NCBI GenBank assembly: GCA_025266875.1
Contig: JALLLT010000011.1
Coordinates: 806,001-870,000, forward strand
DNA length: 64,000 nt
Direction of reading: 5' to 3'
Origin: Fennellomyces sp. T-0311
Lineage: Eukaryota; Mucoromycota; Mucoromycetes; Mucorales; Lichtheimiaceae
The position numbers were made by a program, and so were the translations under genes. Of the stretch, positions 35,531 through 46,759 are shown in pieces. Numbering within the stretch: position 1 is the first letter of the stretch; the number at the start of each line of letters is the position of its first letter. The notes beneath the pieces are model-generated. The model searched no databases. It was given only the letters and a program-made list of their open reading frames with translations, and was not told the DNA's origin.

Positions 35531-37113
35531 TGTAAATTCACCTCTTTCATTTTACCCTTTATACAGTCATCATTGCATAAAATATTGATATTAAAGCTAA
35601 ACAGCTGAAAGCATTCAGTTTGGTAATAAGATGTTTGAAAAATATACGTATATAGCGTGCCATATTAGTGAAATTGAATATGTCACGTTTACTATAATGT
35701 TGCAGACGTAACTTGAACGTAGCAGGGCATCAATCAATTTATACACCTGTTGCAGAAAAGTGTAGTGCTAGCTTTCCCATACCACATATGAAGTAAAATT
35801 TTCTACTCTTAGATCTAGCAGCACAGGATTCTGCGTTGGTTCGACTGGTAATGTTCGAATTGGAGACTACATTTGTTCAAAAACACCACGGTCGTTTTAA
35901 ATGCTGTCTTGTGCTACCCGACTTGTGCTCCAATATGGCTCGTGACGTTTGCAGCTCCTCAGGCGAATTACAATATATGTCCGCTGGACCGATGATGATG
36001 TCCAAACTTTATCTTTATTTACAATGGGATTTGGCAGTGATTACGTTTTGGCGCATCGAAAATCGCATCGAAAATCGGATCGTTATATCGAATTATCGTT
36101 ATATAAAATATAATTATAGGAAGCGCCACTGTTAGCAAAGTTGGCAAATAAAAAGGTGCTTTTTTTTGTTAATCGATTGGCTCGAAAACCATAGGAAACG
36201 GAAGACATGTGTAATACTGGTGTAGGAACAGATATGTCAACCTTCCAAAATAAACTCATAACTTTTTATCTATATGAGAACCACTAGCATGATGGAATTG
36301 ACAAATGAAACGATCTACAGTCATGATTGCATAGTTTGTATTAAGAATCAAGGATGCCAAAAAAGTATAAAAGTATAATTGAAAGGGTTCATTATAAAAT
36401 GTATATATGCTTTGCTGTGGTTATGCTGTGTTGTCAGCCTTCGAAACGAGAGCAATTAAGGATATCACAACTATTTCAAAATGCTACTGTTTCCATATTT
36501 TAGGTGTGCTGTTATATCTTCAACCGCTGAGTATAATTACTATAGCTGACATTTCGCTCTACCTCTGCATGATCGGTCCTCCACACCGGTGCTTGGGTTA
36601 TAAAATTGGACTAGTCACCTGAGAATGCAGTCATAACTTCATATCCGTTGGCGGACTCAAAAGATGGGTAGCTGCAAGTATTAGTTGAATTTTGCCTTTT
36701 TAGCTTTTTAGGCGTTCTAACGGCGTTTGAAACAGCCTTTAGGGATTGGTCGATACGGCTGGCTGGGTGTCTGTCACGCTTTTTACTGCGAGATATTCTA
36801 CTTAAACGGAAGCTGGTGGGTTGCGCCGTCTATGCATATCATTGGTTGCCGATAGCATTCATGCGCAGAAACAGTTGATCCGTGCATACCATACATGAAG
36901 GGTGTGCCTCGTTCGCATACTGAAACAATAGCGATGGCCAATAGGGTTGACCATTATGATAGATACTACAAATGAAAGTAACAATGCTTGGATGTCAACG
37001 TTAGCCTAACTTAATAAGGAAGTACCAAATAAAATACACCTCCAATTGCGTGCTTGCGTCGTCTCTCTTTTTTCGCGTTTCGCGTTTCATGCTGTACCAC
37101 ATTCTTTCCAACT
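35531..37113. other. AT-rich region upstream of the Fanzor gene
   Basis: No gene recognised. 35695-35810 is similar to 31340-31460. An imperfect ATCGAAAATCG repeat occurs at 36056-36080. Any left end of a Fanzor-bearing element would lie here, but I found no matching terminal repeat. Confidence 0.4.
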
Positions 37114-40100
37114 ATGAATCCTACGCTTGTACAGAAGATCTTTGGTCATTCGGAAGAGGTACAGATCGAAGCACCACCCATCTCAGCCAACCGGCTGGAG
37201 AACACCTTCAGTGGTCTGCATAACTTTGTTCCCGATGCCGAGAACCTGCGCAAACCAACCAAGGCCTTTAAAAGAAGCGGCATGGATATTCTCCAATCCA
37301 CGGCATTGACACGGCTGCTTTCCGGCGACTCTGATCATACCATTTTCTTGCGAACCGCGCCACCAACTAAAGCAAAAGGGTTGATGTTCCTCATAGCCAT
37401 TGCTCATCAAAAGGATCTGCGTGTTTTCTACTTTTCCACCAGAAAGCATGCGCAGCTGATCAATCCGATTGGTAAGACAACTGTTAATGTGCTGCAGCAT
37501 ACCGACTCATACCTTGGCGAGAAGACCAAACGGTTCCAACTTTGCGACTTGCCCGAGTACAAGGTTGGCTTTTGACTAACCATTTAAAGTAATGATATAC
37601 TCAAATCGACTTCTTTTGAAGCCTCCGAAGCTGGTAAAGTGTCAGCCAACGCCCGCACCAGCTCCAACATCGTCTACTGTAGCCACGATTACAGACCATG
37701 ACGAGAATGACGTGGACAACGAAGAGGTGACAATGTTTCGGACAGGTATTACCCGAGACCAGGTCATCAGCGAGTTTGAGGCCGGGGTCAGGCGGTTCCA
37801 TCGTCAAGTGATTGAAGAGGCATTTAAAGGAGCGGAAAGCAAGCAAAAAACTGTCAAGATGCTAGAAAAGCTGCACAACAAGCACGACAAAAGAAAAAAC
37901 GTTCCTCGCATCTATGACGAGATCCAAGCATCCATCCTAAAACGGCATCCCATGGACGTGGCTCCTAACTGGTTCGCTGACCGGATAAAAAGTTATAAAG
38001 ATTACGACCGATTTCAATACTTCAAAAGTGAAGGGTATCGGCTGCATGAGGAATTACAGGGTTTCTTGGACTCATGTACGTGGGACGAAGTCATGGGTTA
38101 CCAGGACAGCGATCAAGAAGCCAATAACAGTGATGACCGAGAAACCGACGACGAAGGTAGCCAAGCGGTCAAAAACAAAGACACTTCAATACGCGAAACA
38201 GTAACTTTCACAGAAACTATGACGTTTTCATTGCGGTCTATTTTACGAGGGGAAATCGCCTACGACGGGTTCTTGAACCGATTGGAGAACGAGAAATTGC
38301 GCGTCGGTCGATGTATGGCACAGCTTTCGAACGGGGTATCAGCTTTGACTGATATGATCGCCAGCGGAAGAATGGCCCGACTGTGCCGTACTGTTGTCGA
38401 CGACACAATTTTCGATATCCAAGCTCTGGTACCTGGTTTTGATTTCGGACCAGAGGCGAAAACGGCTGTCCATGTGTCACCTATACCGCCAAATCTGGAC
38501 AAGTTGGAAGATGCCCGCGTGTATCAGTTTGAACATCTCTCGAACATACTGTCAGGTACGTCATCGCAGTGTACACTTTCCGTTTCCATCAATCAACGTG
38601 TTATGTTTTATGCTTAGGGTGCGTCGGTTCAAGCGTGAACCAAAAGATGGAATCATTTGTTTTTCATGAATCGCGCAAGACGATCGTGGATACTGGTGTT
38701 GTCACCAAGCAGGATGACTTTGCCTTCAACGGTGCCATGAACAATGCTCTTCGGGAGTTCAAGACAGCTGCACACAACCTCTGGCCGCGGAAGCGCCACG
38801 ACAGAGATCTCCGAGTCCTAACAACTGCTCTCATTCGGCTGAGGCTTGCACCAGATCGCGTCCGCCGTTATCTTGCGCGGATTGCAGCTGAGAAGAGAAA
38901 AAAGGAGGAGACAGACGCCAGCAATCCCGTGGATCGGCGTATCAGCATAGCAGATGCTAAGAGTAAGGCAGATTACCACCGGAAAGAGCTTGAGAATTCG
39001 ATTGTTCGCTGAAGAGACGATGCTGTGATCGAAATGTTATTCGAAAAGCTAAACAACTGGGTCGCGAAGGTAGATCGACAGAATTTTTTTTGTGTGCTTA
39101 CTTTTCGCACTAACAGAGTTATTCTAAAAGCTTGACAAGCTGTCCCGTTCATCAAAAGCTCTTAGTAGCAAAGAGGAGGTCGAGAAAGAAGAAAAGCACA
39201 AACAGGATTGCACTCTTCCCAAGAAGCTTGACAAGGACAATCCGATTAGTACGAAGACCAACGACGCCGACGAGGAAGAAGTGGAAGAGTCTGCCGTAGA
39301 TGCCCAAGAAAAAGAAGTTACCACCCGTCAAGTTCGAGCACTGGTAGCCATTATCAAACGAGTCCTGTTCACCACCGCCAAGCAGGTGTCTGCCAGAGCA
39401 ATTCGCGATGCAGCCTACAAGGGGAGCGACCTGACAGATAAGCAGTGTTAGGCTGCTGCCAAAATCGCCAACGCAGTTCGACCATACTACCACCCCGAAC
39501 CAGATCAATACGATAGCGCAGAAGACGACGATGACGACGAAGCGGATGTTCTGTCAGTGCATAAATGCGTCCCTCTGGCTTATATCACAAACGCTGTCGT
39601 TAAATTGTGGTCCCGCAACAGAATATCTGGGCGATCGTCCCAGACGTCGACTGCAAAAACCCCTCCATCCATATTGGAGCAGATGTGCTTTACACATTAT
39701 TCTCCGGTACTTACACGATCCCATCTACCAGCGCCAAGGGGAAAGTCACCAACAAACGAGAGGCGGGCCTGCCAGAGAGGCGCGATGACGTTTTTGGTGC
39801 CTTTTTCCGCTTACCGAAGATAACACAAGCTCTCAAAACCAAGAACCTTGTCTTCAAGCACCGTTTGACCTATGTTAACAAGTATCAGGTCCGGGTGCTT
39901 GGTCGTGGTCGCAAGACCGCTGACCCGAATGATACCAGCCAAGCAAAGAAAGAAGCAAGTAGCGTCCAGTCCGCCGATCAAAATGAAGAATTTAGCTCCT
40001 CTGATTCCAGTGCGGACGAAGTGCTTCCTGTTCGCAAAGGGAAGGGTAGGGCTGTGGTGACGCCTTCCACAGCAAAGAACAAGGCTGGTAAAGGAATGGC

Positions 40101-41404
40101 TGGCAAAGGAAAGGCCAGGAAGGCTCGAAAACGAAAAAAGAAGAAGGCGATCAAGGCAGCCGGGCAGAAAAGGCCGCACCCCTCAGCAGCCGAATCTGGG
40201 TCGATAAGGGCTAACATCGATCTAAATCTCAACCAACAACTTCTGGAAGAGAAGGAGAAACAGGTCAAGGAGCTACAGGCCGAGCTCACATTGGTACGCA
40301 AGAAATGCAATAAGTACGAGATCGAGCGTGCAGACCTGGGTCGTACATTTCGGAACGGGAAAAAGAACAAGGGGAAGAAGGATTGGGATCGTGGTGTTTA
40401 CGCGAAGCTATGGGCAGTGCGAAGAACTGTCCGGGAATTTGAAAAAGACATCTGATTGAAGCAAAGGAAATTGGCGGATTTGTGTGCCGAGCTGTTTCGG
40501 ATGCAAGCGTTAAAATCGAGCAAAACAGTTCGGCCTCAAGAAACAATAGAACAGGTAAAGCGCTTGGACCAAAGGCGCGTTATATGTATGCTTATCACTG
40601 TGTTTATAGAAACGTATCCAAAAGACGATCATCGACAGCTTCAACAGCCAGAAACCGCTGGGCGTCATTGGAATCGATCCAGGGATAGTTGTCGCGGCAA
40701 CCGCTGCCTTTTTTATTGATGATGTATACTTTTTCGCTTTGGGTGGGCGTGTTGTCTGTTGCGGCGGTTGCTGCTCAGGTGATGGTGGTGAGGTGTACCT
40801 TCGCACAACGCTCATCACGGCGTCAAAGGTGGTGGTAACCGCGACCTTCGAAACAAAGCATACCAAGCGACGCGAACGCGACAAGGAAAAGGACGACGGC
40901 AACAGGAGGAATAAAGAGTCAAGGACGAGGGAGATCCGTCACTTTATCCTGCATCGAAAGCTTGCAACATCTTGGCGCGTTCAGCAATCGATAGCAACAC
41001 TGACTTTCTATGGCGCATATCGTGCAGTCAACAGTCGCATCAAGAAGCATGCTAGAGGCGCGAACGCAAAACTGAGACAGGCACTTGAGCCATGCGAGTA
41101 TGATATCGTTATCGTCACCAATGAATATCGCTCGTCTAAAACATGCCCTGAATGCCATGCACCGACAAAACTGCAGAAGTACCGAGTAGATGGAAAACTC
41201 AAGGCAACTAACGGCGCCATCAGGTGCACGAATCCGGACTGCCCTCTCCACCATGCGAATACTTTCAACCGTGATGCAGCAGCATCATTCAACATCGCTG
41301 TCAGTGGCCTTTCGAAAACTGTATCTCACAACAATTTACCCATCCCACCCTTCTCCCGCTCCCACGGCCAAACCTTCCAACTCGCTGCCTCGATGAGCGA
41401 TTGA
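37114..41404 (+). pseudogene. Fanzor (eukaryotic TnpB-like RuvC nuclease), three in-frame stops
   Basis: Six exons fit in phase: 37114-37471, 37590-38555, 38618-39069, 39131-39556, 39622-40554, 40610-41404. The product would be about 1,309 codons. The C-terminus is the TnpB/Fanzor nuclease. RuvC-I Asp is in GVIGIDPG (Asp codon 40676, residue about 1068). A Glu sits in TNEYRSSKTCPECH (about 1217). A four-Cys zinc ribbon (about 1224, 1227, 1251, 1256) lies between it and the RuvC-III Asp in FNRDAAASFNI (about 1267). Upstream are long N-terminal helical regions, acidic patches and a KRKKKK-type nuclear signal near 40130. TGA at 39010, TAG at 39449 and TGA at 40453 interrupt an otherwise clean frame, so the copy is probably inactive. 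Length suggests Fanzor1. The 37114-37575 piece could be a separate small gene. No transposase is adjacent. Confidence 0.88.
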
Positions 41405-41450
41405 CGGAACACCAGCGCTAGGTGCTTTTTGTCTCCCCCGTGACGGTGGA

Positions 41451-41465
41451 TTTAAAGTAGTATAG
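41451..41465 (+). repeat. 15-bp direct repeat, left copy (TTTAAAGTAGTATAG)
   Basis: The same 15-mer recurs at 41947-41961, bounding 481 bp. The left edge of the enclosed DNA begins with a small hairpin (CTCAAAA...TTTTGAG at 41466-41490). The layout looks like a target-site duplication around a short insertion, but no known element is recognisable inside. Confidence 0.5.
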
Positions 41466-41946
41466 CTCAAAAGTTATAATTTATTTTGAGAGGTAATAGA
41501 CCCGCTCCTAAAGGTATTAGGTCTCTCCCTTGCGGTTCGAAGGTGTCGTTAAATTTGTACAAAAGAATGAGAAAATCCATGCTTGAAAAAAAAACCATAT
41601 TGGTGAACGAAAAAAAAGCAGGTCAGTGTAGCCCAAGATGGTAGATAGCGGGGTGGCACTGCCATATTGCAAGTAGACCCTTACAAAACCAAACATGTCA
41701 CGTGTGGTTTCCTTGGGGGGAATCTGTCGAATTTTGGATGGACCGTCCGGTGCTTGATTTGCTGCTTTGTTCGTTATCCGCATTCGGGTGGATCAGGTTG
41801 TCGATCCTGTGTAGAAATTGGAGTAGTGCTGGCCAAGTGTGCTTCCATTTACCACGGGCGAGACCGACATCTGAACGCGGAAGGCAATTCAGTATATAGT
41901 CGATCAGGTTGGATATCAGGATCGAGCTCAGTAATGGCGCCGAAAG

Positions 41947-41961
41947 TTTAAAGTAGTATAG
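41947..41961 (+). repeat. 15-bp direct repeat, right copy (TTTAAAGTAGTATAG)
   Basis: Second copy of the 15-mer found at 41451-41465. A perfect 15-bp match at this distance is unlikely by chance even in AT-rich DNA. Confidence 0.5.
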
Positions 41962-42945
41962 AACGTCTGACTTTCGACACGTTTACACTCTCGCAAAAAG
42001 TAATATCATGCTTAGAAGCCAGTAGTAGCAAAAGAAAGGCAGTATAAAAACTATCGGATCAACCTCTGTATGTAAATTAGCGACATTAATTTCTAAGTAT
42101 ATGCGCGGCATTTATTCAGAATAGCAATACTCCATCCTCATCAAACAAGGGCGCTTTAGCTTGTTTGGAAAGATACACATCATCAATAACATATTGGTGA
42201 TCGATGATGACGTATAGTAGAAATAATATACTTTGAGATTTTTGCTAGCTACATTTTCTCTAAAGGGTATAGGCTCTATCAAGTTTGCTTTTGTTTTGCA
42301 GATCGCCGAGTACCGGTACAGAAATAAAAAGGCAGCTCCCGGTCAATTTTCTTTGCAGTCGCGTTCTTCCGTCATCCTATGTGAGATGATAAAAACCTTA
42401 AGCTGAGCCAGTGAGCATGGTTACTGCGAGCATGCGTGCGGTAAATAGAAATTTCTAAAGGGTTCCCAGAACCAAACAAATAAGCGAATGTTGGTGCGAG
42501 TCATTGGGGCCGTGAATTGTGTACATACAGGTGTCTGTGTACGATGCACTTGTAAGGCGTCGATTGCCACCGAGCTACTTGCTTTAAGTTTATCCGATAT
42601 CTTTATCGGTCTTCGGGATCGGTGACATTGCGTAACAACGGTGGTTTCTCACGTTTAATCACCTAAAAGTGCTCAAGAAAAGCAAGAGCGACCTCAAAAA
42701 TTATGCCATGTCACAATGGTGGGCGTTAATTAGTGCGTGTATATGCTGATCTAAATGACCTGTGCTTTATTCAAAATATTTGTATTGTTCTGTAACATAT
42801 GCTTGTCTAGCTCCATACTGGCTCCTATCTGTTTACGGAAACAATGCAACTGTGTTACACCAACAAAAGAGGCACTTATATAACTGTGTGTGCCCTCTTT
42901 TTTTAACGTTTTCATTCGCAATTTTCTCTTGCTGCCTCCTTTGTG

Positions 42946-45808
42946 ATGCCGCAGGATTACGCTGCAGTAAATCAACAGGATGGAGACTTGGAGCAAAGAC
43001 AAGGCCCTTCCTCCTCCTCGTCCAAACCTACTTCCTCCTATTTAGAACCCGCACTCAAATGGATAGCTGAGGCTGTTGGCTCATCCAAAGGTGAAAATGC
43101 GCCGCTGATCAACCGCGGAAAAGGAACTTTGGACCTTCCTCGTAAAACGATCCGAAAGATCATCGTGACAGTATGCTCTATCGTTGGCGTGATATTTATC
43201 ATTGGTGCCGTTATAACATGGGCTGTGATGTGCAACGGTGAAGAACCTAAAGGTAACGAAGGAAAAAAAATGACGAGTCTCCGGAAACTCACAGTGGCAA
43301 CGCATACGTAATAGCTCCACCCAAGAAAAAGCTGACGGACCCTGAAAAGATAGTCGTGGGCGTTCCTTCAAGCGACTCAGTACGCGAATACCTGCGAACG
43401 TACACCTCTGAGCCTCATTTAGCCGGAACGGATGCCGATAAACGCCAAGCCGAATGGACCCGTGACAAATTTCTTGAGTTTGGCATCAGCGATACCAAGA
43501 TTGAGACATATTACCCGCTACTTAACTATCCTCTTGAACAACGACTGGCCATTGTATCTGGTCCCGAAGAACTGCGCTATGAAGCTTCTTTAAAGGAGGA
43601 TATCGTGGATGAAGATAAAACCAGCTCCAACCCGAATGCAACTGCAATTTTTCATGGTAACGTGGCGAATGAGCGTGTTTCGAAAGAAAATGTGCTCATT
43701 TTTTTGTTTATTCTTGCTGTAGGTTATTCCAAAAATGGTACAGCGCTAGGTCCTGTAGTCTATGCTAATTACGGCCGCTTCGAAGATTTCCAATTACTTG
43801 TTGACCGGGGTATCAACCTGCAGGGAACCATTGCATTGATGCGTTATGGGGGTGCTTTCCGTGGTTTAAAGTTACGTGCAGCCGAGCAATTTGGTTGTAT
43901 CGGTGGATTAGTGTATTCGGATCCGTTGGATGATGGACCGGTTGCCAAGCAAAATTATGACAGTCCTGCCAAGGCTTACCCCGAAGGACCATGGTAAGAA
44001 CATTGGTATGGATAGCATGTGATTCCGTAGTTGCTAAATACTACTTATTAGGCGCCCTCCTTCCTCTGTGCAGCGAGGATCTGTTCAATATGCATCTATT
44101 GTAACGGGTGATCCAACTACTCCAGGTTGGGCTGCAACTGAAAACGCGGAGCGCATTGAACGTGATGAATCCCCTGGAATGACACAGATTCCATCTTTGC
44201 CCCTTTCCTACAAGGATGCTCTTCCGCTTTTGCGCGCAACCCAGAGTCGTGGCGTGTGTGATGGAGAGGATTGGGCTGGTGGTTTGGAAGGCATCGAGTA
44301 TTGCAGCGGCCCTACCGAAGGTGATGTGTACTTGGCAAACATTGTTGAGGACAAAATCACACCTATTTGGAATGTCATTGGTCGTATCGAAGGCAATGAA
44401 GAACCGGACCGTGCAATCATCCTTGGTGAGTGTATTCTTCGTTCTTTCAATATATATTCTAATTTATGTGTCTCGAAACTTAGGAAATCATAGAGATGCC
44501 TGGGTATTCGGTGCTGTCGATCCGTCATCCGGTTCTGCTGCAATGGTAAATAGGCTTCATATTCCTTTTCAACACTCTCCCACTCACTTTCTGATAGCTT
44601 GAGCTAGTGCGTACCTTGGGTATATTGGTCAAAAAAGGTTGGAAACCACGTCGAACTATCATCATTGCCTCTTGGGACGCCGAGGAATATGGTAAAGCAG
44701 AAATGTCAAAGTCAACCGTTTCCACTGATAATTTCTGCTTTGTGATATGTAGGCATGGTTGGTTCTACTGAATGGGTTGAAGACCACCGTGATTGGCTAA
44801 ACGAGGAAGCCATCGCATATGTAAATGTTGATATGGGAGTCGGTGGATCCCAATTTATGGCGAGAGGGTGTCCGTCTCTGCGACAAGTGGTGTATGAAGT
44901 AACACGCGAAGTTCTCGACCCTGGATCCAACAATGATCAAACAATTTATGAAGCTTGGAGACAACAGACCAATGAGGATACTCCCGAGTTTGGGCTTCTT
45001 GGATCCGGATCTGACTTTATCGGATTCATCAGTCATATTGGCATCAGCAGTCTTGATTTTGCATTCAGGGGTGACTACGGTGTCTACCATAGCAACTATG
45101 ACAGGTGAAACAAAAAAAGGACATACAATGGCTAGCATCATAGTAACATACACGCATAGTTTCCACTGGATGGAAAAATTCGGCGACCCAACTTTCAAAT
45201 ACCACGAGACTCTTGTCAAGATCTGGGGGTTATTGGCACTTCGTCTTGCAGATGATCGTATCTTGCCATTGTATCCTGGAGACTATTCGACAGAGCTCGG
45301 AAAGTACGTCAAGAAGCTACCTATATACGAGTCATTCGCAGGCCCTTTAGAGACCTATGAAACTTTTGGAGGACCTTACAAGCCTTTCTTCAAGTCACTC
45401 AAAAAGTTAGCCAAGGCAACTCGTCGATTCGAGCGGCGCCGAGGTCGCCTTGAAGGACGACTAGAAGATGAATTTGGCAACGCTACCGATACCGAGCTTC
45501 CTAGTGTTATCTTCAAGCGCATGAAAGAAGCTAATGAACGGTTGATGCACTTTGAACGTGGATTCATTGACCCCGATGGCTTAAAAGACCGTCCATGGTT
45601 CAAGCACGTCATTTACGCTCCGGAAATAGACACTGGCTATTCTTCACAGGTATTCCCAGCCCTTGCGGAGGCATTCAAATCGGGTGACACCGAACAAATC
45701 GGTTTGGCAATCCAGCAGACAACGAGTCGTATCGCTGCAGCCACTGAATTACTGAAGGCTGATTATGATGGTGACGACGACGAAGACGATGATGATGATG
45801 ATGATTAG
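42946..45808 (+). CDS. Glutamate carboxypeptidase II-like M28 peptidase (type II membrane protein)
   Basis: This zinc peptidase belongs to the GCPII / transferrin-receptor-like group. The start [12 protein letters not shown] leads a cytosolic tail of about 70 residues. One membrane helix follows ([21 protein letters not shown]), then the lumenal/extracellular part: [20 protein letters not shown], a PA-type insert ([28 protein letters not shown]), and the peptidase domain. All zinc and catalytic residues are visible: [10 protein letters not shown] (His, Asp), SWDAEEYG (Glu, Glu), AYVNVDMG (Asp) and YHSNYD (His). A helical dimerisation domain follows, and the protein ends in a run of Asp ([11 protein letters not shown]). 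Short introns separate the exons with matching phases, for example just before [15 protein letters not shown]. Its stop is 13 bp from the convergent mitochondrial IF-3 gene. Confidence 0.93.
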
Positions 45809-45821
45809 TTATTTTTATTGT

Positions 45822-46484
45822 TCACTTTCTTTCATATTGCATAATACAGTTTCCACCAGCCATTGATGGCTTCTTTGAAATTTTGTATTCGCCCAAATGC
45901 GCGGCTACACGATCGATCACCTCGGCCTTTTCGTCCTTGTCAAGACGTTGCTGGCCCTTCTTGGTAACGATTTCAATCTTGACCTTGTTGCCCTTTTCCA
46001 GAAACTGCTTGGCTCTTCCCAATTTATGTTCCATGTCATGTTCACTGACGTTCCATCCAAATACGATCTCCTTGACAACGGCCTCAGGGTTTCCTTGCTT
46101 TGACTTTTTCTTTTGCTTCTGCTTCTCAAACATGGCCTTCTTGTCAAATAGTCGACACACTGGCACTTTTCCAGGTTGGACTTCCATCAAAAAGTAGAGG
46201 GTTCGATCCATCTTTTGCAGGATATCGCTTAAACGCGCTCGCTGTTCGACCACGTCTCCCTTTTCGTCAACAAACGTGATATAACGTGCTGTGATTTCTT
46301 CGTCGCGTCGTGGTCGCCCCATGGGCTTGGGACTTGCCGATTGTCCCGGCAATGGTGGTGGAGGTTTGGTCGCGAATGACCGAAGTGGCGTAAGCTGAAC
46401 AGCAGGCACACATTGTGCCAGCGGTTGTCGTGAAAAACTTAAGCGTGCACACACACAGAGTGGTCGTGCTAAGGCTCGGTACAT
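45822..46484 (-). CDS. Mitochondrial translation initiation factor IF-3
   Basis: The 220-residue single-exon product starts MYRALARPLCVCARLSFSRQ, a strong mitochondrial presequence with Arg and no acidic residues. The IF-3 N-domain follows (RRDEEITARYITFVDEKGDV, then MEVQPGKVPVCRLFDKKAMF, matching the family PPVCKIMDY region). A basic linker (KQKQKKKSKQG) comes next, then the C-domain (VVKEIVFGWNVSEHDMEHKL, KGNKVKIEIVTKKGQQ). IF-3 binds the small mitoribosomal subunit and helps start-codon selection. The gene is convergent with the M28 peptidase (13-bp gap) and lies 275 bp downstream of eIF3j in the same orientation. Confidence 0.9.
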   Translation of the reverse strand: MYRALARPLCVCARLSFSRQPLAQCVPAVQLTPLRSFATKPPPPLPGQSASPKPMGRPRRDEEITARYITFVDEKGDVVEQRARLSDILQKMDRTLYFLMEVQPGKVPVCRLFDKKAMFEKQKQKKKSKQGNPEAVVKEIVFGWNVSEHDMEHKLGRAKQFLEKGNKVKIEIVTKKGQQRLDKDEKAEVIDRVAAHLGEYKISKKPSMAGGNCIMQYERK

Positions 46485-46759
46485 TGTGTGTGGGTGTAAG
46501 AGAAGTGGAACAAATAAAGCGAACGTGCGATTCTTCTGACTTGCAATAATCTATAAAGAACTGTCGCGTCACCACCTGAAACGCATTTACAGCTTTTGTT
46601 GTCATGACAGTCGATGATGGCTGTAAATAGATACGGTGGTAGCTCGGGGTACCGGTTTCTATGGACATACTTGAGAAGTTTACCACCTTGGTCATTAACA
46701 TGGACCCATAGCAACTCGTTTGATGCTTTACTTTTGTTTTGGTTTTATTGAAGTATCTT

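Larger units (their letters stand above)
41405..42945. other. Fanzor 3' flank and intergenic region
   Basis: In TnpB/Fanzor loci the guide RNA derives from the 3' end of the element, so 41.35-41.95 kb is where an omega RNA would be sought. I see no gene here. Two copies of a 15-bp word are annotated separately. The rest up to 42945 is AT-rich and includes the promoter of the M28 peptidase. Confidence 0.45.

Noticed and set aside
38569..40455. Separate small genes at 38569-39012 and 39607-40455
   Set aside because: They are exons of the Fanzor gene; splice sites and phases join them to neighbouring exons.
41534..41543. GGTTCGAAGG, resembling a tRNA/SINE B box
   Set aside because: No matching A box or cloverleaf-forming arms upstream, so no tRNA or SINE is called.
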